Source of the DNA: Azolla caroliniana
Taxonomy: Eukaryota > Polypodiophyta
DNA length: 64,000 bases
Direction of reading: 5' to 3'
NCBI GenBank assembly: GCA_043228905.1
Contig: JBHGNT010000006.1
Location: 8,804,001-8,868,000, forward strand
In this document: piece after piece, positions 37,662-50,100 of the stretch
How the letters are laid out: each line of letters begins with the position of its first letter
Numbering within the stretch: the first letter of the stretch is position 1
Made by a program: the position numbers and the translations under genes
Notes under the pieces: model-generated
What the model saw: only the letters and a program-made list of their open reading frames with translations
Told to the model about the DNA's origin: nothing
Database searches by the model: none

Positions 37662-40600
37662 TTAAGATGTCGAGGATGTTTTCGGGGTCCGGGGTGGTGG
37701 CAGGGTGGTCTGGTTGGACTGTCGGTGCGGGGGTTGAGTTTGGTCCGGGGGTGTCATATCTTCTCGGACGTCCGCCTCAGGTGCGACCGATTCTTCTGGT
37801 GGGGGTGTGGGTTCGTGGGCGCTGACCTCTACTTCGACAGGATCTGGTACCGTGTGGGCGTCCATGGGATGTCTGTTGGCTGGGGCAAATTCCTCCTGTG
37901 CCATGTCCGTGATCTCCTTGCTGGAAGGTTCTTCCTTCTGCTCTATGGTCGTTGGAGGGCTGGTGGGGATGGCAGCGAGTCGTTCTCGTTCGAAGGCTTC
38001 TGCTTCCAGGCGAAACAACATCTGACCGTCATTGAAGTCCTCCATTATTTGCTCGATTGCCGCGGTGTGAGATTTTGCCAAGGACTGGTAATCCTCGGTT
38101 AAATCTGCACGGAGGTTTTGTATGCTGGCTTCGTCCATTTTGTAGAAGCCGCGGCCCTCCTTCCGTTGGTTCTCGGCGTCGGCGCGTAAAATATGCAATT
38201 CGGCAGCTTGGGCTGCCCATTCATCTCCTGCGCGACTTAATGTTTCCTCGACCTTTGTGGTAAGGTGCTGGCGCTGTTTCTTGATCAGTATTCTGATGCG
38301 TGTCTCATCCATGCCGGGCTGTGCTTGGATGGCTGCTAATTCCTGTTTTAAGCCGTCAACCTCGGCCTGAATCTTCTGTGCTCTTAGCTCATAGATGGCT
38401 TGAGTGTTCTTTGCATCCGCGGTTACGAGCTGGAGAGCCTGCTCGTAACGCTTGGCGAGTTCTTCGGTGGCTTGCTCCCGTTCTTTTTGACACGTGGCCC
38501 GGATTTGTTCCCGTTCGACGATTCTCTCTTCTTGTAGGGCGAAGTAGGAATCCGATAATTCGTCTTTTTGCTCCGAAAGTAGCTTGCATTTGATGAAAAA
38601 CTCGTCAGCCATTTCTTTAAGGGTCGTACGCTGACTCTGCAGCTCGGCATTCTCCGCGATCATCCTCTCCTCCCGTTGGCGATTTCTTTCCTCCTGCCGA
38701 TGGTTCCAGTCTTTCGCATTGTCGAGCGCGGCCTGTAGGTCTAGAACCTCCTTCTCTTTCTTCACCACTGTGGTTGCATATTCCTCCAGCTTGCTTTTGA
38801 GTTCGGCTTCTTTGCCCGCGGCTTGCGCTTGTACCCGGCCCAGTGCTTCCTTCTGCTCGTGTATCCTTTGGTCGGCCTGGGCTCTAATCTCGGCCATCTG
38901 CTTGGAAGCTTCTTCTTTTAGGCGAGCCATCGCCTCTTGATGCCGTTGTTCGTGTCTCTCGGTTCGTCGTTGTTCTTCTTTAAGCTCCGCGCGGTAATCC
39001 CGGAGCGGGGGTTCTATCTGGGTTGCCACCTCCTTGGGTGCACGAGGGGGTGGTATCTCGGTCTTTTCCATGGGCGTGGCCGCCTCGGTTGTGCAGACAT
39101 CAACCATTTGTAACGAGTCCGTTTGTGTACTGGCCTGCACCGTTAGGATTGAGTTGGTGATGGTGCTTTCATCCATCATTGTTATGCGTGGAGGCGCTGG
39201 GAGGGCCTCGGTGGTCGTGACCGGAAGGCTCAAGAGTTGTTGTTCCGGCCGGTTTTGCTCCCAGACTGCCAGCTTCTGGTTCGCAGCGTGCCATAATTTT
39301 GTAGCCATCTTAGCCTGTTTTTAGGCTATTTTTATCTTTCGGGCCATGTCTTTGGCTGCCCGCGTAGTGCGATCCAGGTCCCGATATGCCTCGATAAGGG
39401 CCGTGTTCAACTCGGGGACCTCCATGAGGAGAGCGGCCTGTTTTGCCTGCTTCTTTCTCCCGATTTTTTGTAAAGCCCTGTCCTCCTGGGGCTCAATTTC
39501 ACCTATTAGCACGCGTTGAATCATTTTTGTTTCGGCGTGCTCCTCCGCCATTCGAGCGGCTGCCACGACTTGGGCTCTGGCGAGGAAGTCGACCAACTCG
39601 AATGTCGTACCGAGGCGTAGGAGTGCACTAAATTCGTAAGCCTCCGCGGGGAGGTCCTTATACCCGAGGACTTCATCGTCCGAGATCTGCGTTGTCTGCC
39701 CATGCTCGATCTTTCCCTGGTTCAGCGATGCCTCCTCAGGGATGATGGCCAGGTTGCTCTATCTGACAACTAAGGCTTGCTCCTGTTGTGGCTCTTTTTG
39801 TTCTTCCGAGGACTCGCGGTTGAGTCGTCTTCTCTTGCTTGGCTGTGTTTGGGGTTCCAGGGCCGGTAGTGTCGTTTCCTCCACCTGCTTCCTTTTCTGG
39901 GGTCGTGGTGGTACAACCTGTTGTGTGTTGGGGCATGGGCTAGGCCCTAGGGAAGTTACCGAGGGGCGCGACGTTGGCTGTCGAATGGTGACATTATCGG
40001 CCGTGTTGTCTTCCGCGGCTACCTCCTCCTCCCATTCTTGGCAGATCTCGGAAACTGCCCTTTTTTGTTGGGGTTGGGTGGGTGGTGGTGTAGATGCGGG
40101 GTTTTGGTCGGCGACAGGAGGTGAAGGCGATGTGGGCTCCTCCCATGCTTCGTGGCTGATGGCAACGAATTTCTCTCTCTGCCTTCGTGGTGGTGGTGGG
40201 GACGTGAGTGTGCGAGGGGAAGGAAGAGAAGAGGGTGGGTATAGAACCATCAAAAAGTGGGTAAGAACAGACAACATCTTCTTACCGGACTGAAATGAAG
40301 CTAAGGCGGCGCGGAGTCCCTCGCCTGTGATGATTCCCCAATCGATTCTGTTTCCTTCATACGCGCTGATGATGATGGCTGCCTTGTTCTCCGGCATGCT
40401 CGTTGGGTTCGTATGCACGAACGCATACTCCATTAATATACGAGCAATCTCCCCGAAAGCTTTGTTGGGACCGCCATACGTGCGATATGCCTTCCCTGAG
40501 GCTGAGTACTCACCGAAGTACGCCTTCATCTTTGATGCCGGGGGTATGTCGACCTCATGGTTCCCTCCCCGTTGCAAGTCCAAAACAACCCGAAGCACGT

Positions 40601-41051
40601 TGTTGGTGATGGCTTTGGGAGTTATACGTTTAGCCACACCTTGGGCATCTAGGTGCGCAGGGGCATCGATGATCTTCAGGTAACCGCCCAGTCCTCGTTC
40701 CTGGAGCCATGCGCGGGTTTCTGTTGAAGCGGTAAGAGGCATGGTGGAGATGGAGACGAGGTTCGACTGTGTGGAAGCGTGACGAAGAGTGATGAGGCGA
40801 GGGCGAGACACAAGAGGAACAACAGGAAGGGGAAGTCCAGCAGAGGGGTTATGAGAGCGAAAGAGGGCTTGAGAGCAAGAGCGTTTAGCGCGATGAGGGC
40901 GAGACGGGGTTTCTGAGCTTGAGAGTGATGGAGATGGGGAGTGATAATGAACTTCTGTGTTTGTGCTGCGTTTTGGAAACGGTTTTAGTAACTTACTCCT
41001 AGGGTTTTGTGCCTGAAGCGAATCCTGAAGATTCTGAGTCGTGGGTGCCAT
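37662..41051 (-). pseudogene. Large accessory ORF between pol and 3' LTR (about 1,130 codons, two stops)
   Basis: One reading frame from ATG at 41051 to a stop at 37662, broken only by TAG at 39759-39761 and TAA at 39321-39323, with no frameshift. Regions in order: a basic Ser/Pro-rich start; a globular part at about residues 105-275 (ETRAWLQERGLGGYLKI, GGPNKAFGEIARILMEY, NRIDWGIITGEGLRAAL) recalling Athila ORF1/plant transposon proteins; a Pro-rich acidic linker ending in a basic cluster (KRRRLNRE); and a C-terminal coiled coil of over 300 residues rich in Glu, Gln, Arg and Ala. I see no transmembrane segment or signal peptide, unlike env-like ORFs in this position. Function unknown; it may be structural or nucleic-acid associated. 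Same strand as pol. Confidence 0.8.
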
Positions 41052-41264
41052 AATAAGTGACTAGCGCCACGTGTCCCGAAGGTGAGTGGGGTGCCTCTAG
41101 TGCTTTGCATGTGCTTAAATAGGGACTAAATGAGTGGTGGCGAGGGGTGCTCCTAAAATTGTGGGTGCCTAGGTGGGTGGTGTAGGTGTAGCTAATCGGT
41201 GGCTAAACTATGGTTAATCCTACCTACTACTATTTTTATTAATCTCAAGAAGGTGGGTGAGTCC

Positions 41265-44200
41265 TTATTCAGGGGGACATGTGGCCTCCTCCGTGGTGGC
41301 CTCCTGAAACTCGTTTGTGTCGTGTGGCTCGGTAAACAGGTTGGTTGGTGTAGTCCCTCGATATGGTCGAAGTCGGAAACCATTGGCCCAGCTTTTGACA
41401 GTGTCGCCGGCGAGTGTGCCAAGCTGGAACGTCCCGTTGAACTCGTCGATAATCCAGAATGGACCGGTCCACCGAAATCTTAATTTTCCTGGCATTGACC
41501 CGAGTCGTGTTTGAAAAAGAAGAACTGGTTTGCCGATGGTGAGCTCCTTCTCCAGCCCGTGTCGATGTCGATCCACGAAAGCCTTGCATTGCCGTTGCCG
41601 TTGTTCGAGCTAGGCCATACTCTTTATCCTCTCTTCGCCGAGTTCGAGGAGTTGTTCCAGCCGGTATTGCTCGGATTGGGCCTCGGGGAGCCGTGCTTTG
41701 ACTTGAACTCGGAGGCTCGGGACTTGGAACTCGACAGGCATTACGGCTTCTAACCCGAACGCCATTCGAAAGGGGGTTGATTGGATGCTTGTTTTGAAAG
41801 TCGTACGATACGCCCATAGCGCGCTGTGGAGTTTGTCATCCCAATCGCTCCTGTTTTCATTGACGATCTTCTTCAGTATGGTTTGGAGGATTTTATTGGT
41901 CGATTCCGCCAAGCCGTTCGCCTGCGGGTAGTATGGTGTGCTTTTCTTGTGCACCACCGCATAGTGGTGTGTAAGCTCACGTATTATATGATTGATGAAG
42001 TGCCCACCTTGATCACTAACGAGCTCGATTGGGCATCCGTAACGGCACTAGAGATGCTCGTACACGAATTTAGCCGTGGATGCCGCCGTGTTATCTCGGA
42101 GTGCCTTAGCCTCAATCCATTTGGTGCAGTAATCTATGGCAACGATAATATACCTATTCCCTGTTCGGGCCGCGGGTGGTTTGAAAGGGCCTACAAAATC
42201 CAAACCCCATTTTTGAAATGGGTCCAACGGAAGAATCGGCTGGTGTGGCATCCGTGACTGTTCCATTGGTTGCCCCAGTCGTTCGCACAAATCGCACTGC
42301 CGGCAAAACTCGTGAGCGTCTTTCTTCGTTGTCGGCCACCACAATCCACTTTGCCAAACTTTCCTTGCCGTGGAATCCCCGACGTAGTGCCCCCCAGCTA
42401 CTCCATGGTGGGCTTCCTGAAGAACGGCGTTCTTCTCGAATTGCCGAATCGCTCGATGCTATATGCCGTCCGAGCCTTTGTGGTAGAGAATGTCCGAGAC
42501 GAGGCAAAAATTCCGGCTACGCACTGCTAGGCGTTTTCTCGCGTCAAGGGTCATGTGCTCGGGAGGTACACCGGTAGTGAGAAAATGGGTTATCTCCGTT
42601 ATCGTCTGGTATCGTGGTCAGGTTAAATAGGCTGGCGTCCGGTAGCTCGTCGTACGTTGTTTTCGCCGGTTCTCCTGACTCAAGACGGCTCAAGTAGTCG
42701 GCGACGGCATGTTGTACCCCGGGTCGATGCTGAATGTGGAAATCAAACTCTTGTAGTAGGAGCATCCACTGAGCCAACCGTCCGGTGAGGGCTTGTTTAT
42801 TGACCAAGTAAAGAAGGGCCGAGTGATCCACGTGAAAGGTAAATTTTCGGCCCAAGAGGTAATGCCGAAATTTATTGATGCTATAAATCATACCGAGGGC
42901 CTCCCGCTCGGTGGTGGAGTAATTCTTTTCCGCGGTCGAGAGCCGTCGGCTGGCATAGTACACGGGCCTATACCAATTCGGGGGTGTGCATTGCATCAGG
43001 GCACTTCCGATGGCGATGTTCGAAGCATCTACGAAGACAGGAAACGGTTTGGACCAAACCGGGGACTGGACCACCGGGGCATGTGACAACATTCGTTTTA
43101 GGGTCTGATAGGCCATGTCCTCGATTGACGTCCATTGGAAAGGAAGGCGATGGACTGCCGTGTGTAAAGGTGTCGCGAAATCGGCCAGGTGTCGTATCAT
43201 TCGGCTGTGCCACCAAATCTGTCCCAAAAAACGGCTTAGTGCCTTAGCGTTCGACGGTGCGGTGGCATTCAGGATTGCCTTTACTTTATCCGGGTCCATA
43301 GCGATGCCTTCTTGACTGACAATGTGGCCGAGAAGGTTGCCGTTGGTGACTAGGAACGCGCATTTCGCCGGGTTTAAACTCAATCGAGCTTGGCGACATC
43401 GGTCCAGGCAGAGTCGTAACTGGGTCATGTGTTTTCGTCGATGGCCATACACGGCGAAATCGTCGAGAAAGACTTGCATGAACGCCGGGATGTAGTCATG
43501 AAAGATTTCGGTGATGATGCGCTGGAATGTAGCCGGCGCCGTTTTTAGACCGAACATCATAACTTCTGCTACAAAAACACCCCATTCTGTGACGAAAGCG
43601 GTTTTCTCCTGATCCTCCGGGTGCATTCTTATCTGGTTATAGCCGTTGAACCTGTCGAGGAAACTGTAGCATTCGTGGCCGGCTACCGTGTCGAGGACGC
43701 TATCCGTGAATGGGAGAAGGAAACCGTCGGTGACTGTTGCCGGGTTAAGCTTCCGATAGTCGACGCAGACGCGGATTTTTCCGTTCTTCTTTGGGACCAC
43801 TACGATCAGGCTCAAGCATGTAGCCCGTTTAACAGGGCGAATGAAGCCCACTTGGAGTAGTTTGTCAATTTCCTCTTTGACTTTAGCGACGTAGTTGGGG
43901 TTCATCCTATAGCGCCTCTGCTGAACCAGCCGAGTGTCGGGTAAAATGTGAATTTGATGTTGGTAGTATTGAGGATCCAGCCCCTTCATATCGGTGTAAG
44001 ACCAAGCGAAAACATCCTGGTAGTCGATGAGTAATTTTATGAGGCATGCCCGTTCTCCGGTTGGTAGATTATTGGCAATTTGTAACGTACGAGGATTCTC
44101 GTCTGAACCGAGGTTTATTGTTTCCAGGGTTGATGCTTTCACTCGTTGTGAAATGGCGAGTTCGCGTTCGAAAGCCTCCCGAGCATGACGTAGCTCGGCA

Positions 44201-46518
44201 GTTGTGGTTGCATCTGGTTCCTCTTGGGGTGGTGACTCCTCCGTGACTTCCTCGTCTTTAGATGGCTCAATGGTTGGTAAGGCATTGATTTCGAAGAGAG
44301 GGATGATCATGGGATGATCATCTAGGAAGTCATCGACCTCCTCATCGGCCAACCCGTCAAGCATATGGACCCCTTCCACGTATAACAGTGAAGTGTTGAG
44401 GGCGACGGGGACTCGTTCTTCAGTGATGATGCAGACTTTTGTCTTGCCTCTTCGGAACGAGATCATGTTGTGTTGCCAATGTTGCTTGATATTCGTTGTA
44501 CGCAACCATGGTCGACCTAGTAACAGTGGGTAGGCGCCTTGTGTCTCCAGTCTCAGCACGACGGCCGAGATCGTGAACATGTGGCCTCCGAGTGTGAAGT
44601 CGAGATGGCGGATTAAACCAATGGGGCGAACGGAGCGTGTGTCGGCCATCCGAAGCCAAAAGGGGCATGGTTCCAATTGATTCAGGCCGAGGTTGAGACA
44701 CGTTAACTCGCTAATAACGTTTACGCCGGATCCGCCGTCGATGATGCATCCGTGCAGGTCTTGTCCCTTAATGATGATTCGCACGGCTGGGTTCTCAGAA
44801 TCCATGAGTGGTGGACCGGTTCTTGCTTCGGTGAGGTGTAACGGTGGCGTCACGGGCTTAGTATTGGCCTGGAGTGCCGCCATGGTGTCCCGAAATCTCG
44901 GCATGAGTGGTAGTAGTTTATGTAGGGGCAGCGAGATGCGGGAGTTGGTAAGAACATCCCATAGCTGGTCGTCCTCCTCCGACGTGGATGGTGCCGAGGT
45001 TTGTGGTACTTCACTGGGCCCGTCTCTCATGTCAGTTTGCATGCGTACGACATTATTTTTATTGGCCGTGTCGATCCATTCTTTTGCTGCCTGACGTACT
45101 TCATCCTGGATTTGCCACTGAGTAGTCTGCGCTTTACTCCGGGTAGTGACCGTTTGAACATCGGCCATGATACTGTTCACCGCGGGTGCCTTGCCACGGT
45201 TGGTTGTCGGACATTGCATGGCGTAGTGGCCTGGTTGATTACATTTAAAACATGTCACGTTGGCCGAGCTGCTGGTGTTCGCTCGGTCTGTGTGTGGAAG
45301 CTGTTGTTGTTGATTCTCGGTCTCGTGTGGTGGTGGGTTGTTCCGAGGTGCGTTGGAGTTGTGCTAGTCATTTTGAGGAGCGTCCCGTCGGCGGTTGTCA
45401 TTAGGTCTTCTATTGTTGCGTGTGTTGCGGTTGCCGTTTCGCCGATCAATGCGTGAGTTCCGTCGGTCATACCGGTCATCGCGATCGTCATCATATCGAG
45501 CATAATCGTCGTGTCGGTCATCCCGATAATGATCACGGCGGTCATCACGTCGGTAGTCGTCGTCTCTGCGCCGTCGATCCGGGGATCGCAGTCGGTCGTT
45601 ATCTTGGTCTTGGTAGATATATCGCTCGTCTTGTCGAGAGTATGTATTTCGTGGCTCGATCTGGCGGACCGGTGCCGCTGTTGTGCGGTTCAGCATATTA
45701 TATTCGAACTGCTCGACCGTGTGAGCTCGAGACTGACAAATCAAACACTGTGGTCGGTGGGGACATTCGAGGGCCAGGTGCCCTGATCCTGAACACGCCG
45801 TGCATTGGAGGGCTTGGCGAAAGCGATTGTCCTCTTAGGGAAGAGCGTTTTGCAAGGATGTCATCGAGAAGGCCGTGCCGTGCTGGTTCCGATTGAGGGC
45901 GAGAACGCGCGCTATGACTTGTTCAATAGTATGGTTGGCGAAATTTGTAAGTGCGAGAGTCGTTCGTAGAGGCTCTCGTAAACTGGATAGGAAAGTGTCC
46001 GGTATATGTTGTGCCGAGACATCATCGGCCACTTGTCTGTAGAGATCCTGGAACCGGATCGTGAACTGCGGGACCGTTTCGTGCGGTTCCTGGCATATAG
46101 AGAAGAATTGTCGGAGTAGTTCCCGTTTAGGCACCTCGCGATGAAAAAGTTCAAGGAACTTTGTGCACACGATTTGGAAAGTGGTGGCCTCTCCTATTTC
46201 GAGGCGAGAGTACCATCGTGCGGCCGGTCCATCGAGGGAGAGTGTGAACTCGGCAATCTTTGAGGCATCGATTTCGGCCGGCGTGAGGCAGTGCATGGAG
46301 TGGTTAGCCTGCCACGTGGATATGAAGGCACAGATGTGTGACTCCGTGTCTGGTCCGTCAGTGTATCGTGGGTATGGGTACGGCATGATGTCGTACTGTG
46401 GGTCTTCTGGTAGCACCGGAAAAGGGTTTAGTTCCGGTTGATTGACCTCCGGAGGGGTCGACGGGGGTTTTGGTGGTGAATCAACTCGCGATCGAGTGTC
46501 CGGTGGCGAGGATTGCAT
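41265..46518 (-). pseudogene. Nested Gypsy gag-pol, stops and one frameshift
   Basis: Gag starts at 46518 (retrotransposon gag core: FTLSLDGPAARWYSRL, FRQ-type tail). It continues in the same frame through zinc knuckle CTACSGSGHLALEC, an Arg/Asp-rich stretch and knuckle CFKCNQPGHYAMQC. Then come protease (IIDGGSGVNVI), RT (VDYRKLNPAT, catalytic FLDDFAVYG), RNase H (FVDASNIAIGSALMQ, VADYLSRLE), integrase zinc domain (EAHHGVAGGHY, CRQCDLC) and core (IVAIDYCTKW, SDQGGHF, ANGLAEST). Stops: TAA 45835-45837, TAG 45364-45366, TAG 42459-42461, TAG 42048-42050, TAG 41610-41612. A frame change lies near 42600. Gag and pol share one frame, so a Gag-Pol fusion was probable. Confidence 0.93.
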
Positions 46519-46690
46519 TGGACAAGCCTCTGATTGATCGGGAAAGGATTGGTCAGTGACCGCCGAGTCAGAAGTTCCTTCGACTGGCTCAGGGCATCGG
46601 GCGGGTGGCCGAGACCTCGTGGTGCGAGAGGACGCCGTAACGGCGGCTGGTGGTTACCTTCAACGAAGTTCTCTGTGCACTCACAGCTGT

Positions 46691-46704
46691 AACCGGGCGT
46701 GCCA
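46691..46704 (-). other. Probable primer binding site of the nested Gypsy
   Basis: On the minus strand, TGGCACGCCCGGTT starts 5 bases after the 5' LTR end at 46710. The TGG start fits pairing with a tRNA CCA end; the tRNA is not identified. Confidence 0.6.
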
Positions 46705-46709
46705 AATTG

Positions 46710-47167
46710 TGTTACCCGTTCTTTTGGGTGAACACCTTCGATAGATCTGCGGCTATCGGTCTTCAAGGGCGTGGTACGTGAAGGCTCGTAACAGAGGCGT
46801 CGAGAGAGAGACAGGGCTCAGAGAGAAAACACTAGCGAGGTCTTGATAGACGTGGGCGGAGTTGAACTCATAGGTATGGATCAAAGCACAGACTCATGGA
46901 GCAAAATGGGCACAAATCAGATATATTACTATGACAGAAAAGATTACAGAACACGGCCTATGGCCGGTGACCTTACAAGTTTATGTAGTTACGAGGGATT
47001 AATCTAGTGCTTCCGCCTATATTTTTCTTCTCTCTCTCTCTCTGAGGTACTGGTCCTCATTTAAATAACTTTTCCCCTAATACACAACCGAGCCGTCGGT
47101 GGCCCGTGATACTCGGACTCAACGTATGCTAATTTCCTAATTTTACATTTCTGTCCTCTGGACAACA
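46710..47167 (-). repeat. 5' LTR of the nested Gypsy
   Basis: 458 bp. A TATA-like TTATTTAAAT lies at about 47058-47068 on the minus strand, upstream of the CT/GA tract. Followed on the minus strand by CAATT and the primer site. Confidence 0.93.
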
Positions 47168-47172
47168 GACAA

Positions 47173-50100
47173 ACCCGCTACAGAATGCTGGTACTGTGGC
47201 AAAAAGGGCCACAGGGAAAGCGAGTGCTGGAGAAAGCGTGCCGATTCGGACAAATCCGGATCCGGCAAGACCGGTAAGGAAGGCCGGCAAAGCTCGCACT
47301 ACACAAACGGATCGGGAGGATCCAAGAACGGTAAGGGGCCATCCTTGGTGATGAAGCACAAGGCAAACTCAATGAAGAAGACCACTTCCAAATCGGAGGA
47401 AGTGTGGTACGTTGACTCCGGCGCATCGAACCACATGACGAGCTACGGGGAGTGGTTCTCCTTTTTGGAGAAGTCGGATCAACCGGGAGTTGTCGAAACC
47501 AGAGACGACACTCCCCACCCAATTGTGCACGTCGGAGAAGTCCCTTTGAGCCACGTCGGACAGAGGGGGAAGCTTATGAATGTATTACATGTTCCGACGA
47601 TCACGAAGAACCTGGTGTCGGTTGGACAAATCGTCGACCAGGGGATGCAGGTGCAGTTTACGCACCTCGGGTGCTTCATTGAGGATGAGAGCAAGTTATT
47701 GCGCAAGGGCGCAGAGATGGGAGGATCTTTATCCTCAACACCAATGATGTCAGCACCGTACTGTTCGCCAAAGGACAGAAGGTCGAGTCGGATATTGACC
47801 TGTGGCACAAGCGCATCGACCATGTCAACTACCAGAGGCTTCAAGACCTGCAAACGGAACAAGTCGTTTTCGGTTTGCCAAAGTTTAGCGGCCGGAGAGC
47901 CCAGATTTGTGAAGCCTACCAACTCGGGAAGCAACACCGGCTTCCATTCCCCACTGAAAGAAATCGAAGCCGTAACAAGCTCGATCTTATCCATTCGGAT
48001 GTGTGGGGACCGGCACAAAATGTTAGCATTGGCGGGAGTCGATATTTCGTCTCCTTCATCGACGACTACACGCGGCATACGTGGATCTACCTCATTGAGT
48101 GGAAGAGCGAAGTCTTCGATTGTTTCCGGAGCCTCCAGAAGATGGTGGAACGGGAATCGGAGAGGAAGATCAAATGCCTACGGTCGGATGGCGGAAAAGA
48201 GTACTTTTCCGGCCAATTCAACAGCTATCTGCAACAAGAAGGAATTCGGCGAGAATTCAGCTGCAAATACACACCGCAACAGAACGGTGTGGCCGAAAGG
48301 AAGAATCGGTCGTTGATTGACGCGGCTAGGGCAATGCTGGAGGAAAAGAGCATGCCCAAGTTCTACTGGGCGGAGGCGGTCCAAACGGTCGTTTACATCC
48401 AGAACCGGATCGGGGACAAGGTGTCAGCTCACAAGCTGAATTTGAGACACCTCCGTATATTCGGCAGCATAGCCTATGTACATGTGCTGGATGAGAAGCG
48501 GAGAAAGCTAGATGCAAAATCGGAAAAATGCATCCTAGTTGGCTATGCTCAAGAGCAAAAGGGGTATAAGTGTTATAACCCCTGGACGAAGCAAGTCCCA
48601 GTCAGCCGAGATGTCGAGTTTGATGAATCGGCATCGTGGTATTCCTTACCGACTCCGACTTCCGATCCCGACCCGATGTCGGAGGATGGGGCTAGTGAGC
48701 CCGAACTGGCCCAGGTAGAGAAAGATGAAGCCGGGACTCAAGATGAGAGTCCGGAATCGTTTCGGTTAAGCGGACCGAATGAGAGACTGGATCAGTCCAA
48801 CCAGTGGGATGATGAGATGGCGAGTAGTGGAGACTCTGTCGTGCTCTCCCCACGCAAGGAACCGAGGAGACGGTTCACACGCAAAGAGAAAGGGAAGCAA
48901 AAGATGCCAGAATTCGAGACCGGCAATGATGAGTCGGATCGGTGCGTATCTGACTTCGACAAGGACATAGGCAGATCTTCGGGAACGAAGACCGAACCGG
49001 CCAAGAAGGGTCTCATACCGGATAACGGTGAGTTACGCCGGTCCACCCGCCAGAAGGATCCCGTTAAACGGTACGGGTATAATGAGTACATGGTGCATCA
49101 TTATGCGTACATGACCAAGGTCGCGGAAGTGCGTGAGCCGGAGAGCTACGCAGAACTAGCAAAGGACGCAAATTGGCGTGCCGATATGGAGGATGAAATG
49201 CGGGCACTTGATGCCAACGGAACTTGGGACCTGGTTGACGCTCCCCGTCACTGTAAACCGATCGGATGCAAGTGGGTGTACAAGGTAAAGTACAATGATG
49301 ACGGTACAGTTAACCGGTACAAGGCCCAATTAGTGGCGAAGGGATATGCGCAGACCAACGAAATCGACTACGACGAGACCTTCGCCCCTGTAGCGAAGAT
49401 GACGACAATTCGTGTGGTACTGGCGGTTGCTGCGGCAAGGGGGTGGCATCTTCATCAGATGGATGTGAAGAATGCCTTCCTTCAAGGAGATCTTGAAGAA
49501 GAAGTCTTTATGACTCAGCCCCCCAGATTTCAGTTAGAGATGAACAAGTCGGCGGTATGCCGGTTGAGGAAGTCATTGTACGGCTTGAAGCAAGCCCCCC
49601 ATGCTTGGAATATTAAGATCACGCACCGGTTGCGAAAGATGGGGTTTGTTGCCTCTAAGTCGAACTCTTCCCTGTTCATCCGTCAAGGCTCAAACGGTCC
49701 GGTGTGTATCTTGCTCTATGTTGATGATTTAGTCATCACCGGCATAGGTCTTCCGGAAATCAACCGCGTCAAGTCCCAGTTGTCGGACGCATTTGATATG
49801 AAGGACTTGGGGGACCTTCATTATTTTTTGGGGATCGAGGTGATCCGCACCCCCCGACGACATATTGCTTTCTCAACGCCATTATGTGTTGAATATGCTG
49901 TACAAGTTCGGCATGACGGAATGTCGACCTGTCTCCACACCCCTAGACCGGAATTAGAAGATTTGTCCCAACTCCGGACCAGCCTGCGATGAGAAACAGT
50001 TCCGCCAAATAGTTGGAAGCCTGATCTACTTGACCATCACCCGACCCGACATTAGCTATCTGGTCGGAGTGGTAAGCCAATTCATGCAGAAGCCGACTGT

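Larger units (their letters stand above)
37095..47167 (-). mobile_element. Ty3/Gypsy OTA-type element with large extra ORF, nested
   Basis: LTRs at 37095-37552 and 46710-47167, both 458 bp with no gaps; I count 11 mismatches (2.4%). Target duplication TACAA at 37090-37094 and GACAA at 47168-47172 (4 of 5). Coding is on the minus strand: gag-pol from 46518 to 41265, then a separate long ORF 41051-37662. The integrase lacks a chromodomain and has the Tat-like YYPQANGLAEST and LEAVMPVEF phrases, so I place it in the Tat/Athila group. LTR identity is higher than for the host Copia, as nesting requires. Confidence 0.93.

Noticed and set aside
37578-38593. Plus-strand ORFs opposite the accessory ORF
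   Set aside because: Shadows of the minus-strand coiled-coil frame in GC-rich sequence; composition follows the complementary strand.
37662-46518. Stop codons TAG/TAA read as glutamine (recoding) in the nested Gypsy
   Set aside because: The host genes in the window use normal stops, TAG/TAA from CAG/CAA is the expected product of methylcytosine decay, and one frameshift is also present.
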